A DNA stretch of 64,000 bases, taken from NCBI GenBank assembly GCA_009363875.1, contig CM018690.1:2530788-2594787 (forward strand), in the 5' to 3' direction. Below are positions 1-10,010 of the stretch, piece after piece. Source of the DNA: Mikania micrantha. Its lineage: Eukaryota > Streptophyta > Magnoliopsida > Asterales > Asteraceae. The notes beneath the pieces are model-generated. The model was not told where the DNA came from. It did no database searches and worked only from the letters and a program-made list of their open reading frames with translations. Positions within the stretch are counted from its first letter, which is position 1. Each line of letters opens with the position of its first letter. The position numbers and the translations under genes are program-made.

Positions 1-688
1 AGCTAAACTCACGGATGCTATGGGGAAAACTTACAAACAAAGTGCTTAAACTATGATGGGGAAACAAGATTGAGGGGTAGGTAAAATGCTTAATTATAAT
101 TAATAACAGTGTCATATGCGGATTAGTATGTGGTGGGATGGCGTCTGGGCGGGTCGTAGGCTCGACCCAGGGGTATGCCCTATATATAAGCATACCGATT
201 TGGATATTACAGGTGGAGTTAATAAGATTAAGGTTTTACCGGAAGAGGTTTGCTAAAGCTATTTAAACTTATAAACTACATGAACTCACCAACCATTGTG
301 TTGACCTTGTTTTCTTTACATGCTTTCTCAGGTGATGCACAGGTATAAGCTAAAGCTCAGGATTGCATACTAGGCTGCCCAGATAGAGGACCTAGTTGAC
401 TTTTGGAAGCACACTTTTTGTTATTTATACGAATCACTTTTGGATGTCTTGTACAGTTACAAGATAGAAAACAATTGATTCTTTTGTTAGGTTTACCTAG
501 TTAAATTACCGGACATTGTAAATTAACTTTGTAATCCTATTTAAATGCTTTATTGTGCTTTAGTTGTTCTTAACATTGATGCTATGGAAACAATCTGATC
601 CTTATGATTATCACTCACGATATCGCGCCCCGGAACCTTCCGCCCGACGGGGACATCCGATCCTACCCCGCCGGCCCGGGGTGTGACA
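1..688 (+). repeat. 5' LTR of element A (3' part only)
   Basis: Matches 28728-29416 almost base for base, so these are the two LTR ends of one element. It ends in TGTGACA at 688. It contains a TATA-bearing hairpin (172-196), the conserved motif ATGAACTCACC (280-290) and a splice-acceptor-like TTTCTCAG ending at 331. Confidence 0.9.
172..196 (+). promoter_or_regulatory. TATA-bearing hairpin module, 5' LTR of A
   Basis: GGTATGC, an 11-nt AT-rich loop holding CTATATATAA, then GCATACC: a perfect 7-bp inverted repeat around a TATA-like core. Similar modules lie at 28899-28923, 33397-33419, 38068-38090, 42559-42579, 42801-42823 and 47851-47871. Promoter function is inferred. Confidence 0.5.
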
Positions 689-691
689 GAT

Positions 692-703
692 TGGTATCAG
701 AGC
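692..703 (+). other. Primer binding site of element A (tRNA-iMet)
   Basis: TGGTATCAGAGC, four bases after the LTR end, complementary to the 3' end of plant initiator tRNA-Met. It primes minus-strand cDNA synthesis. Confidence 0.9.
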
Positions 704-856
704 TCAAGGTTATAGAGAATAATAGGTCATTTACTTAAATGGTTTGACCTAGACTATAACTTAGGGACCCTCATGTAGAGAACTTAGGATTATGTTTGCA
801 TTATGTTTTCTGCATTCGATCACTGCACTAACCAAATTCTTTTGGTTATGATCAGA

Positions 857-2110
857 ATGCCGCCAAGAAAACAGCCTACTACTCAGACTTCTGCACCACA
901 CTCTTCTACACCCTCACCTGCAGATTCACCACCACCACCTCCTCCACACTCTCCACCGCCAGGCTCAAGCACTGTTCAGATGATAGATCCTGCCACTGTC
1001 GCTTTGGCGACGCTTCTGAGCACTCAGCTGACAAGTCAACTGAAGGATGTCATCCCAGAGATGATAAACCGGATCTAAGGCCACGGCAACAACTCTGGCC
1101 ACACTACGGGGGAAGCTAGTGGAAACACTGGCAACACTTCAGACTGCTCCTACAAGTCCTTTGTAGGATGCAAACCCCCCAAGCTTCACCGGTGCTGAAG
1201 GAGCTGTTGGACTTATTCAATGGCTTGAAAGGATGGAGAATACCTTGGACATTAGCAGTTGTCCAGAACACCATAAGGTTCGCTATGCCACTGGTTCATT
1301 CAGCAAGCGAGCTTTAACATGGTGGAATGCGCAGATCAGGGCTAAAGGAAGAGATGAGGCAATGGCAATGCCCTGGGCAGAATTTAAGCTTCTTCTGAGG
1401 AACGAGTTTTGCCCGAAACACGAACTGCAACAGCTAGAGATTGAGCTCTCGAACCACGTTATGAAAGGAGCCGACCACATGACTTTCACCACACGCTACC
1501 ATGAATTAGTAGCTTTGGTGCCAGAGATAGTGCCAACACTGGAAAAGCTGATTGATCGATACGTAGCAGGATTACCCTCTTGTATTCAAAGTATCGTGCT
1601 GGCTGCATATCCTGCTACACTAGAGTCAGCTATCTCTCTTTCAGCTAAACTTACTGGAGTGATGGTAAAGTCAGGAGTTCTGAAAGAGGACTCGGGAAAA
1701 GCTAAGGAGACAACAACAAAGAAGCTGGATTTTCACCAAAAGAAAAAGCAAAAGGTCATCAAGAACTATGCGATGGCCACTCCACTGCAACAAGTTACTG
1801 CAGCACCTGCTCAAGTTACACCCAAGAACTATGTGGGACCGCATCCTCAGTGTGCACGATGCAAATTTCATCATCCTACTACGACACAATGCAGGAAATG
1901 CAACAACTGTGGCCGACTAGGTCACCGAGCTCAACAATGCCGTGCTCCAACAACTCAAGTTACAAACAATGCTGCTGTAGCACTTCCTCCACCACCAAGA
2001 CCGAGCAATAACAACTACAACAACAGGGGATGCTATAACTGTGGAGAATTAGGCCATTTCTCCAGAGAGTGTCCAAAGCGAGTGCAACAGGGAGCCCAAG
2101 CACCACGTGG
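857..2110 (+). pseudogene. Element A gag (nucleocapsid polyprotein), frameshifted
   Basis: Gag forms the virus-like particle that packages retrotransposon RNA. The start is ATG 857 (MPPRKQPTT), as in the relatives in elements C and D; it is preceded by GATCAG. A proline-rich N-terminus ends at a stop at 1076-1078. The frame is lost and resumes before 1233, where the capsid-like region with RALTWWNAQ is seen. Two CCHC zinc knuckles follow: CNNCGRLGHRAQQC and CYNCGELGHFSREC (about 1900-2070). The break between the proline-rich region and the capsid region makes this copy unlikely to give full-length Gag. Confidence 0.85.
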
Positions 2111-2866
2111 AAGGGCTTTTGTGATTGGAGCCAATGCAGCACGCCAAGACCCTAACGTGGTCACTGGTACATTTCTTATACATGACTCTTATGCATCTAT
2201 TTTATTTGACACTGGTGCAGATCAGAGTTTTATTTCATCTGAATTTGCACGCCAACTTAACCTTACTGAGGAAACTTTTGATTCCCCATACATTATCGAG
2301 GAGCAAACGGAAAGCAAGTTACAGTTAGCACTATACTTAGGAACTGCCCACTTACACTCACAGATCACACATTTACCATCGACTTGTTGCCGATGGAGTT
2401 GGGCAGTTTCGACATCATTGTGGGAATGGATTGGCTATCACTCAATAGAGTTGAAGTCATCTGTTCTGAAAAGCTACTTCGGATTCCAGTGACGAATGAT
2501 CGTGTATTGGAAGTTCGTGGGGATCAAGCAAAGAGAAACGTAAAGATCATATCATGCATAAAAGCGCGTAAGTGTCTACAAAAGAAATGTATAGCTTTCT
2601 TGGCTCACGAGGTGGAGAAAAAAAAGACAAGAAAACGGTTCAAGACGTGCCGATAGTAAAGGAATACCCTGAAGTGTTCCCTGAAGACCTACCAGGTTTG
2701 CCACCTGTGCAACCGGTAGAGTTTCGTATTGACTTGATTCCTGGAGCAACACCTGTTGCTAAATCTCCTTACCGGTTAGCACCTTCGGAGATGCAGGAAT
2801 TATCTAACCAATTACAGGAGCTACTTGATAAAGGTTTCATCCGACCGAGCTACTCACCTTGGGGAG
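2111..2866 (+). pseudogene. Element A protease and start of reverse transcriptase, frameshifted
   Basis: Continues from gag. The aspartic protease active site is FDTGADQSFIS near 2205-2240. A frameshift follows near 2300; the flap-like VGMDWLS reads in a second frame (about 2417). A third frame starts near 2640 and carries the linker [16 protein letters not shown] and the RT N-terminus up to SYSPWG. The frame is then split by a solo LTR inserted at 2867 and resumes at 3330. These breaks should prevent a functional Pol from this copy. Confidence 0.85.
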
Positions 2867-3329
2867 TGTAAAGACGTGATAGGTCTGGCGATTTCACTTT
2901 GGACGGAAGGTTAGGGTTTTGACCCACGAAGAACATGAAGATGATGAACAAAATCATATGATAAATTGATAGAATCGAATGATTACATGATTGTATTCAC
3001 ATCATAAAAGAACATAGTGTTGCCGGGGAGAGATCGAGCATGATCTCTCCCCCTTTCGTGCTCAAACCCAAGAACACTCACAAAAACCTTAAACCCTAAA
3101 ATCTGGAAATCTGGTATTTATAGGGGCTGTAGCCCATTCGGCCGAATGGAGCCATTCGGCCCTTCATTCGCCGAATGGGTCCCTTTACATCATTTCCATT
3201 CGCAGATGCTCCTGCGAACGACTCAGTTTCCAGATAAACAACATACAAACACATACAAGTGATTACAAATAATCAAATACAGATCTAATCTATTCGAACA
3301 GCAGCGGACACCCAGAATATGCACCAACA
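2867..3329 (-). mobile_element. Solo LTR, probably Ty1/copia
   Basis: 463 bp, flanked by a perfect 5-bp TSD GGGAG (2862-2866 and 3330-3334). Read on the minus strand it begins TGTTGGTGCATA and ends TCTTTACA. It carries a TATA box (CCCTATAAATA, 3115-3125) just downstream of CATTCGGCCGAATG-type palindromes (about 3136-3206). The paralogous site in element C (about 30810-30830) is uninterrupted, which confirms the boundaries. No internal region is present, so LTR-LTR recombination is the likely origin. The family is inferred from the terminal sequence only. Confidence 0.82.
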
Positions 3330-5330
3330 GGGAGCTCCGGTTTTATTCGTGAAAAAGAAGGATGGATCTTTTCGCATGTGCATAGATTACAGGGAGTTAA
3401 ACAAACTAACCATCAAGAATCGGTATCCATTACCGAGGATTGATGATTTGTTTGATCAATTACAAGGAGCACAGTATTTTTCTAAGATTGACTTACGGTC
3501 AGGATATCACCAACTCAGAGTACAAGATGAAGACATACCGAAGACGGCTTTTCGTACCAGATACGGGCATTACGAATTCATGGTGATGGCTTTTGGTTTG
3601 ACGAATGCACCCGCGGTTTTCATGGATCTCATGAACCGTGTGTGTAAGCCGTACTTGGATCAATTTGTTATTGTTTTCATTGATGACATATTGATTTATT
3701 CTAAAAGCAAAACAGAGCACGAGCAACATCTCAGAACGATCTTGGAACTGTTAAAGGAAGAGAAGCTCTATGCCAAATTCTCTAAGTGTGAGTTTTGGTT
3801 AAAAGAGGTTCAATTCCTAGGCCATGTGGTTAACAGTGAGGGAATACACGTTGATCCTGCCAAGATCGAGGAAATAAAAGATTGGGACACTCCGAAGACA
3901 CCGACGGAGATACGTTCTTTTCTAGGTTTAGCAGGCTATTACAGGAGTTTCATCTCGAACTTTTCTAAGATAGCTCTGCCACTCACAAAGCTGACACAGA
4001 AGAGCGAGCCGTTTGTTTGGGAACAAAAGCAAGAAGAAGCCTTCCAGACTTTGAAGCAAAAGCTATGTGATGCTCCGATCTTATCTCTCCCAGATGGTTG
4101 TGATGACTTTGTAGTGTACTGTGATGCATCCCACCAGGGACTCGGCTGTGTACTCATGCAGTAAGACAAAGTTATTGCTTATGCCTCTAGACAACTGAAG
4201 GTTCATGAGAAGAATTACACTACTCATGATTTGGAATTGGGAGCTGTGATATTTGCTTTAAAGATCTGGAGACATTACTTATATGGCACCAAGTGTACCA
4301 TATTTACAGATCACAAAAGTCTGCAACACATATTTGACCAGAAAGAACTCAACATGCGACAGCGACGTTGGGTTGAGCTTCTGATGATTACGACTGTGTA
4401 ATCAAGTACCATCCGGGCAAGGCAAACGTTGTAGCTGATGCCTTGAGCCAGAAGGAACGGGTCAAACCCTTGCGCGTCAGAGCAATGGGAATGACCGTGC
4501 AGACAAGCTTACACGACCACATTATACAAGCACAACAAGAAGCGATTGAACGAGGGAACTTGAAGAAAGACTTAGATTGTGGAATGGAGAAACATTTGGA
4601 AACAAAACCCGATGGACTTGTTTACTTTAAGGATCGTGTATGGATTCCTGCAGTGGACGAGTTAAGGAAGCTTATTTTTGATGAAGCACACAAAACCAAG
4701 TACTCTGTGCACCCCGGTGCTGATAAAATGTACCAAGACTTACGTGCATTTTATTGGTGGCCAGGTATGAAGAAAGACATAGCGAAGTATGTTGGTAGAT
4801 GCCTTACGTGTGCTAAAGTAAAGGCAGAACACCAGAAACCGTCAGGTTTGCTGGAACAGCCTGAGATTCCACTGTGGAAGTGGGAACATATAGCTATGGA
4901 CTTTGTTACCAAGCTACCCCGCACTTCTAGTGGACATGACACTATTTGGGTTATTGTTGATCGATTAACGAAATCTGCTCATTTCTTGCCTATGCGAGAA
5001 ACTTACACGATGGATAAACTAGCGAAGCTTTACATCAACGAGATAGTGGTACGCCATGGTGTGCCATTGTCTATCATTTCAGATCGTGATAGCAGATTCA
5101 CATCAAGGTTCTGGCAGTCATTGCAGAAATCTCTAGGGACGCAATTAAATTTGAGTACAGCTTATCATCCACAAACGGATGGTCAAAGCGAACGTACTAT
5201 TCAAACCCTGGAGGACATGTTAAGAACTTGTGTTCTAGACATCGGTGGTAACTGGGACTCTCACTTGCCACTAAGCGAGTTGTCCTACAACAACAGTTAT
5301 CATAGCAGCATCGGTTGTGCCCCATTCGAG
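3330..5330 (+). pseudogene. Element A reverse transcriptase, RNase H and integrase, broken
   Basis: From [11 protein letters not shown] the RT reads well, with catalytic [11 protein letters not shown] near 3680. The frame ends in TAA at 4162-4164, at the start of RNase H. RNase H continues (DLELGAV, TDHKSLQ) until a 2-base loss near 4383 shifts the frame. Integrase follows: HHCC finger ([16 protein letters not shown]), catalytic Asp in MDFVTKLP and SDRDSRF, Glu in QSERTIQT. At GCAPFE it is interrupted by a hAT transposon. The domain order protease, RT, RNase H, integrase is the Ty3/gypsy order. Confidence 0.88.
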
Positions 5331-5335
5331 TAGAG

Positions 5336-5620
5336 GTGCACAAATCGGTTAACCGGTCCAAACCGGTTTTTGAAATACCCGAACCGGTTAACCGGTACAA
5401 AGGGTTTACCGGTTTTTCCAAAAAACCGGTTCGGTTAATAACCGGTTTTTTTAACCTAAAATCTCTAACCTATGGAACCGAACCGGGTATTAACCGGACC
5501 GGTTAACCGGCCAAACCGGTTCAAAAACCGGTTTTTAAACATTTTTTTCCCCCGTTAATCCGTTTGATCTGTCCGTTAGACTGTGTTGAACCGTAACCGT
5601 AATGAACCGGTTTTTTTTAT
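5336..5620. repeat. Left subterminal AACCGGTT-rich region of the hAT element
   Basis: More than a dozen copies or near-copies of AACCGGTT/ACCGGTT, matched by a similar block at 8990-9285. Clustered short motifs near the ends are where hAT transposases bind; binding here is inferred. Confidence 0.7.
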
Positions 5621-5699
5621 TATAGGTTTTCAACCTTAAAGTTAAATTAAAAAAATTATAATAAAAAAAAATCATAATAAAAAAACTTAACAAAATCAA

Positions 5700-6525
5700 A
5701 TCTAAAACTAATAAATAATAATTACTAAACCCTAATGAACCTTAAACTAATCAAACTAATATTAAACTAATAACTAATAAACCTTAAAACCTTAAACTAA
5801 TAATTACTAAACCCTAATGAACCTTAAACTAATCAAACTAATATTAAACTAATAACTAATAAACCTTAAAACCTTAAACTAATAATTACTAAACCCTAAT
5901 AAACCTTAAACTAATCAAACTAATATTAAACTAATAACTAATAAACCTTAAAACCTTAAACTAATAATTACTAAACCCTAATGATCCTTAAACTAATCAA
6001 ACTAATATTAAACTAATAACTAATAAACCTTAAAACCTTAAACTAATAATTACTAAACCCTAATAAACCTTAAACTAATCAAACTAATATTAAACTAATA
6101 ACTAATAAACCTTAAAACCTTAAACTAATAATTACTAAACCCTAATAAACCTTAAACTAATCAAACTAATATTAAACTAATAACTAATAAACCTTAAAAC
6201 CTTAAACTAATAATTACTAAACCCTAATAAACCTTAAACTAATCAAACTAATAATTATGAGTTGATTATTTTAAGGTTTATTAGTTATTAGTTTAATATT
6301 AGTTTGACTAGTTTAAGGTTTATTAGGGTTTAGTAATTATGAGTTGATTATTTTAAGGTTTATTAGTTATTAGTTTAATATTAGTTTGATTAGTTTAAGG
6401 TTTATTAGGGTTTAGTAATTATGAGTTGATTATTTTAAGGTTTATTAGTTATTAGTTTAATATTAGTTTGATTAGTTTAAGGTTTATTAGGGTTTAGTAA
6501 TTATTAGTTTAAGGTTTTGATTAAA
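5700..6525. repeat. 82-bp tandem repeat arranged as an inverted repeat, inside the hAT element
   Basis: The motif ACCCTAAT recurs at 5729, 5811, 5893, 5975, 6057, 6139 and 6221: exactly 82 bp each. After about 6258 the same unit runs in reverse complement, with GGG at 6326, 6408 and 6490, again 82 bp apart. Each unit holds one telomere-like TAAACCCTAA. The two arms could pair into a long hairpin in RNA. Located between the subterminal repeats and the transposase stop codon. Confidence 0.9.
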
Positions 6526-6637
6526 TAATATTAAATGAACTTTATTAGTAAGGGTTTCAAATAGCATATTTCATTAAAATAAATTAATTACACAAGATTT
6601 AAAGTTACAAAATTAAATACAAAATCGAAAATAGAAA

Positions 6638-8758
6638 TTAGTCTTCGCTTGGTGCTTCGGATTGTAGTTCCGGACTATTGTTCCGCATCCATTCATCCAT
6701 TGCCTGTTCTTCGTCGGAAAGTGGGAACGTCATTCCTTCCTCAACTTCAACATCGTGTATTGTCACTTCTATCTCAAGCTCGCCTTCAAGTTGTGCCTGG
6801 TCTTGTACACGTTCAATTGCGTCCAAATGGTCTTTCAAGCAAATGCACATCTCCAATGATGCAGGAGTAAGCCTCGTCCTTCGTATCGATAAAACCCTGC
6901 CACTAAGAGAAAAAGCAGACTCCGAAGCTACCGTAGAAGCTTGGACGCTTAGTAAATCACGGGCCATGGCAGATAGAAATGGAAATTGGGTTTCCTTTTG
7001 TTTCCACCAGGCCAAAATATCAAAGTTTTCAAATTCTTCCAGCGTAAGACCGGAAATCCAATCTGTCCCTAGGTACCTTCCTAGTTCGCTACTTGCGCTA
7101 GTACCTCGGGCTCGTTTAGTTACATTTTGTCTTAAGGTGTTAAATAAATCAAAGTTAACATCTTGGCTTCTACTCGAACTAGAAGCCGCATACATTGTTT
7201 GTTGTATGTTAGATGTTTCACCATATTTTTGTAAATAATGATCAAACATATTTTGAAAAAATATGTTAAAGTTATTTTTAGTGATTGTTGCAAAGTTTGG
7301 GTCTTCCAAATCCAAACCCAAAGCACTCACTATTTCATCAACTAATGTTTCAACGCCGGCACCATTGAAACATGGGTTTAATGCCGTCGCACAAGTAAAT
7401 ACGGCCGGCATTTCTTGAAAGTATTTCATTAGTTTTAATTTCATTGGAAGTAACATTCCCGTATATATTTCATTATCTTCACCCGTCGATGGAAATTCGT
7501 TAATTTTTCTTGTCATTATAAATAATTGTTGAAGAACCAAACAAGACGTGGGATAATAAACTCCCGATAAAATTGTTGTTGAATTTTTAAAAACTCTAAA
7601 TAAACTAGTAAATTCTCCTATGGCGTCCCAACATCGCCTATTAAACCGTTTAGCCTTACGTTCTTGCACTAAATTATTATGAAATACTTCCAAGGTTTCC
7701 CTTTGTCGTAAGGCGCTGTTAAACATACGCCAAGTCGAATTCCATCTTGTTGGTACGTCCCAAGACGGACCTAAAAAGAGGGAGTTCGTATCCTCATATA
7801 ATTTTTGATATTCCAAATATCTTCTACGGCTTTTCATAAAAACATCCTTTAACATTTGTTTAAATTTTTCTTTTAACGTATTCATTCCCTCAACATTAAG
7901 AGCATCACTCACAACCAAGTTAATAACGTGAGCAACGCATCTTGTATGAAAAAAAGCACCGTTACATATCGGTTTATATTTAAGTTTTAATTTTTGAACA
8001 GCATTCGTATTATTTGAAGCGTTATCAAAACTTATAGAAAGTATTTTATCTTGTAAATGGAATGTTTGTATTATTCCATCTAACATGTAAAACAAATTAT
8101 CCCCCGTGTGAGGATACGGAAACATTTCGAACACAATCGTACGTTTCATCATTTGCCATGAATCGGGATCAATCCAATGCGCGGTAACGCAAAGGTACGA
8201 TTCGGGCAAACCGTGAGGCTCCGACCAAACGTCCGTTGTTAGGTTAACACCGGTATTTAAGTTTTGAAAACCTAAAATTAATTCTTGTTTGGCTTGACGC
8301 CAACCTTTCAAACAATCACGTCTAATAGTAGTTCGACTTACTTGATGATAACGTGGTTGTAGCGCCTTTTGAATCATCTTCGTCAAGCGTGGGTTGTCAA
8401 AATGATTGAATGGCAAACTTTCTTGAATCACCAAGTTCCCCATCATTTCACGAACCATGTCGGGATCGAAATTCCAAACCCCGCACTCTTGAGACATTTG
8501 TGCTTGATCGTCGGCGGGATTATTTTTGACAACAACACAATGCTTCGTCAAATGGCTTCTTAAAGTAGAATTAGATTCCGGTTTAAGAAAAGTATCGCAA
8601 CCTTTGCACCGTGCCTTATCGACACCGTTCGACATTTCGCATAAGTCGAAATGTTGAAATATCTCTTTGTTCCTCGTTGTAGTTTTTATTGTAACAACGG
8701 TTGGTTCGTTTGAAGTGGATGCACCAACAGAACTATGAGCACTTCGTGAGCTTGCCAT
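6638..8758 (-). CDS. hAT transposase with BED zinc finger
   Basis: Catalyses cut-and-paste transposition of the surrounding element. 706 aa, uninterrupted. The start at 8758 (MASSRSAHSS) is the first ATG of the frame; the upstream open part has none. BED-type finger C51-C54-H69-H73 for DNA binding. RNase-H-like core with acidic residues in LTTDVWSEP (D176) and SISFDNASNN (D245). The C-terminal hAT dimerisation region includes DILAWWKQKE and STVASESAFS (about residues 610-660), which also holds the likely catalytic Glu. The protein resembles plant RICESLEEPER-type proteins, but the perfect TSD and TIRs show a mobile element, not a domesticated gene. Very acidic C-terminal tail. Likely active or recently active. 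Confidence 0.93.
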   Translation of the reverse strand: MASSRSAHSSVGASTSNEPTVVTIKTTTRNKEIFQHFDLCEMSNGVDKARCKGCDTFLKPESNSTLRSHLTKHCVVVKNNPADDQAQMSQECGVWNFDPDMVREMMGNLVIQESLPFNHFDNPRLTKMIQKALQPRYHQVSRTTIRRDCLKGWRQAKQELILGFQNLNTGVNLTTDVWSEPHGLPESYLCVTAHWIDPDSWQMMKRTIVFEMFPYPHTGDNLFYMLDGIIQTFHLQDKILSISFDNASNNTNAVQKLKLKYKPICNGAFFHTRCVAHVINLVVSDALNVEGMNTLKEKFKQMLKDVFMKSRRRYLEYQKLYEDTNSLFLGPSWDVPTRWNSTWRMFNSALRQRETLEVFHNNLVQERKAKRFNRRCWDAIGEFTSLFRVFKNSTTILSGVYYPTSCLVLQQLFIMTRKINEFPSTGEDNEIYTGMLLPMKLKLMKYFQEMPAVFTCATALNPCFNGAGVETLVDEIVSALGLDLEDPNFATITKNNFNIFFQNMFDHYLQKYGETSNIQQTMYAASSSSRSQDVNFDLFNTLRQNVTKRARGTSASSELGRYLGTDWISGLTLEEFENFDILAWWKQKETQFPFLSAMARDLLSVQASTVASESAFSLSGRVLSIRRTRLTPASLEMCICLKDHLDAIERVQDQAQLEGELEIEVTIHDVEVEEGMTFPLSDEEQAMDEWMRNNSPELQSEAPSED

Positions 8759-8914
8759 GGATGAAATAAAGATTGAATTAAGAACGTAATAGAAGAAGAG
8801 ATTGAATCGAGAAGAAGTAGGAGATCGTTTTTTGAGCGTTTTTGATCGTTTTCGAGCGTTTAAGAACAAGAGATGTTGTAAGATGTTGTGTGATCAAACC
8901 AAAACAATCCCCAT

Positions 8915-8925
8915 CTATTTATACT
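8915..8925 (-). promoter_or_regulatory. TATA box of the hAT transposase
   Basis: AGTATAAATAG on the minus strand, about 157 bp upstream of the transposase ATG. Position and sequence fit a plant TATA box. Confidence 0.6.
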
Positions 8926-8989
8926 AACGTTTAGGGGCAAAATGGTCCAAAAAATTGTAAAAAACGGCTATAAACGGCTAGTTTTTTTT

Positions 8990-9285
8990 TGTTCGATCGG
9001 TTAACCGGTTAATACCCGGTTAACCGGTTCCAACGGCTAGTTTTTAATCTACAACGGCTAGTAACGGCTAGTTTTTTGAAATGTAACCGGTTAACCGGTT
9101 TCTAACCGGTCTAAAAAACCGGTTTTTCTTTAACCGGTTCCAAACCGGTTTCTCCCAAAAAATGCATAACCGGTCCGAAACCGGCGGTTTTTCCAGGTAG
9201 CCAAAACCGGTACCAAAAACCAATTCCCAAACCGGTTTCTAACTGGTTCCCAAACCGGTTCGGTTCGGGTAACCGGTTTTTTTGT
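8990..9285. repeat. Right subterminal AACCGGTT-rich region of the hAT element
   Basis: Dense AACCGGTT and ACCGGTTT motifs mirroring 5336-5620. It also has three copies of AACGGCTA just inside (8963-9070). Likely transposase-binding region. Confidence 0.7.
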
Positions 9286-9302
9286 GCACCACTACATTCG
9301 AG

Positions 9303-9759
9303 GCTCTTTATGGTCGGAAATGTCGGTCACCGATCTGTTGGTCAGAAGTGGGAGATAATCGAATTACAAGACCAGAACTTATTCAGGAAACTACAGACAA
9401 GATTGCTCATATACAACAAAGGCAACAAGCAACTCGAAGCCGACAAAAGAGCTATGCCAATAAACGGCGCAAGCCGTTGGAATTCCAAGTGGGAGACCGT
9501 GTTATGCTAAAGGTATCCCCATGGAAAGGCGTGGTTCGTTTTGCAAAGAAAGGTAAACTAACGCCACGGTACGTGGGACCGTTCGAGATTGTTGAACGTA
9601 TTGGTCCTGTGGCGTATAAACTAAGATTACCAGATGAACTTAGTGGTGTACACGACGTGTTTCACGTCTCAAACTTGAAGAAATGCCTTGCGGATGAAAC
9701 TCTTATCATACCGATTGAAGAAATTCAATTGGATGAACATTTACACTTTGTTGAAGAAC
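9303..9759 (+). pseudogene. Element A integrase C-terminal part
   Basis: Continues the integrase after the hAT insertion: [12 protein letters not shown], then the GPY/F-like region ([18 protein letters not shown]) and the conserved [13 protein letters not shown]. It stops at FVEEL, where element B inserted (TSD AGAAC, 9755-9759). The frame is open here; the remaining tail is at 20132-20306. Confidence 0.88.
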
Positions 9760-9879
9760 TGTGACAATTGCAGGTTTAAAGTATGCGAGAAATTGGGAAC
9801 ATGGGAGAAAACCGTGCGTGAAACCGAGTTACGGATTGTCCGGAATCGCGAAACGAAGAAAAATCTTGAAATTGGACTC

Positions 9880-10010
9880 ATCGCGGTACGTGGAGGTGGG
9901 CTTGGAGGTTCTCCGCGGTACGCGATGCACGATAGAAATCTGAGATCTCCGGATTTCTTCGCGGTACGCGAAGCCTTTTTGGGCTTCTGGTCGCGGTACG
10001 CGACGGATGT
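9880..10010. repeat. CGCGGTACGCG palindrome cluster in the B LTR
   Basis: Four copies of CGCGGTACG(C/T)G whose flanks also tend to be complementary, e.g. CTTCGCG-GTA-CGCGAAG. Repeated in the 3' LTR (18218-18348). A related cluster is in the LTR of element F (48307-48513). Confidence 0.75.

Larger units (their letters stand above)
5331..9294 (-). mobile_element. Intact hAT-superfamily DNA transposon
   Basis: 3964 bp with a perfect 8-bp TSD CATTCGAG (5323-5330 and 9295-9302), the hAT hallmark. The terminal inverted repeats start TAGAGGTGCACAAA on the left and TAGTGGTGCACAAA on the right (read inward). It carries one uninterrupted transposase on the minus strand, subterminal arrays rich in AACCGGTT at both ends, and an 82-bp repeat array arranged as an inverted repeat. 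It sits in the integrase of element A between APFE and LYGRKC. Confidence 0.95.

Noticed and set aside
5729..6230. Interstitial telomere
   Set aside because: Only one TAAACCCTAA per 82-bp unit, not runs of the heptamer; part of the hAT repeat.
6638..8758. Domesticated RICESLEEPER-type host gene
   Set aside because: Perfect 8-bp TSD and TIRs around it show a transposon that inserted within a retrotransposon.
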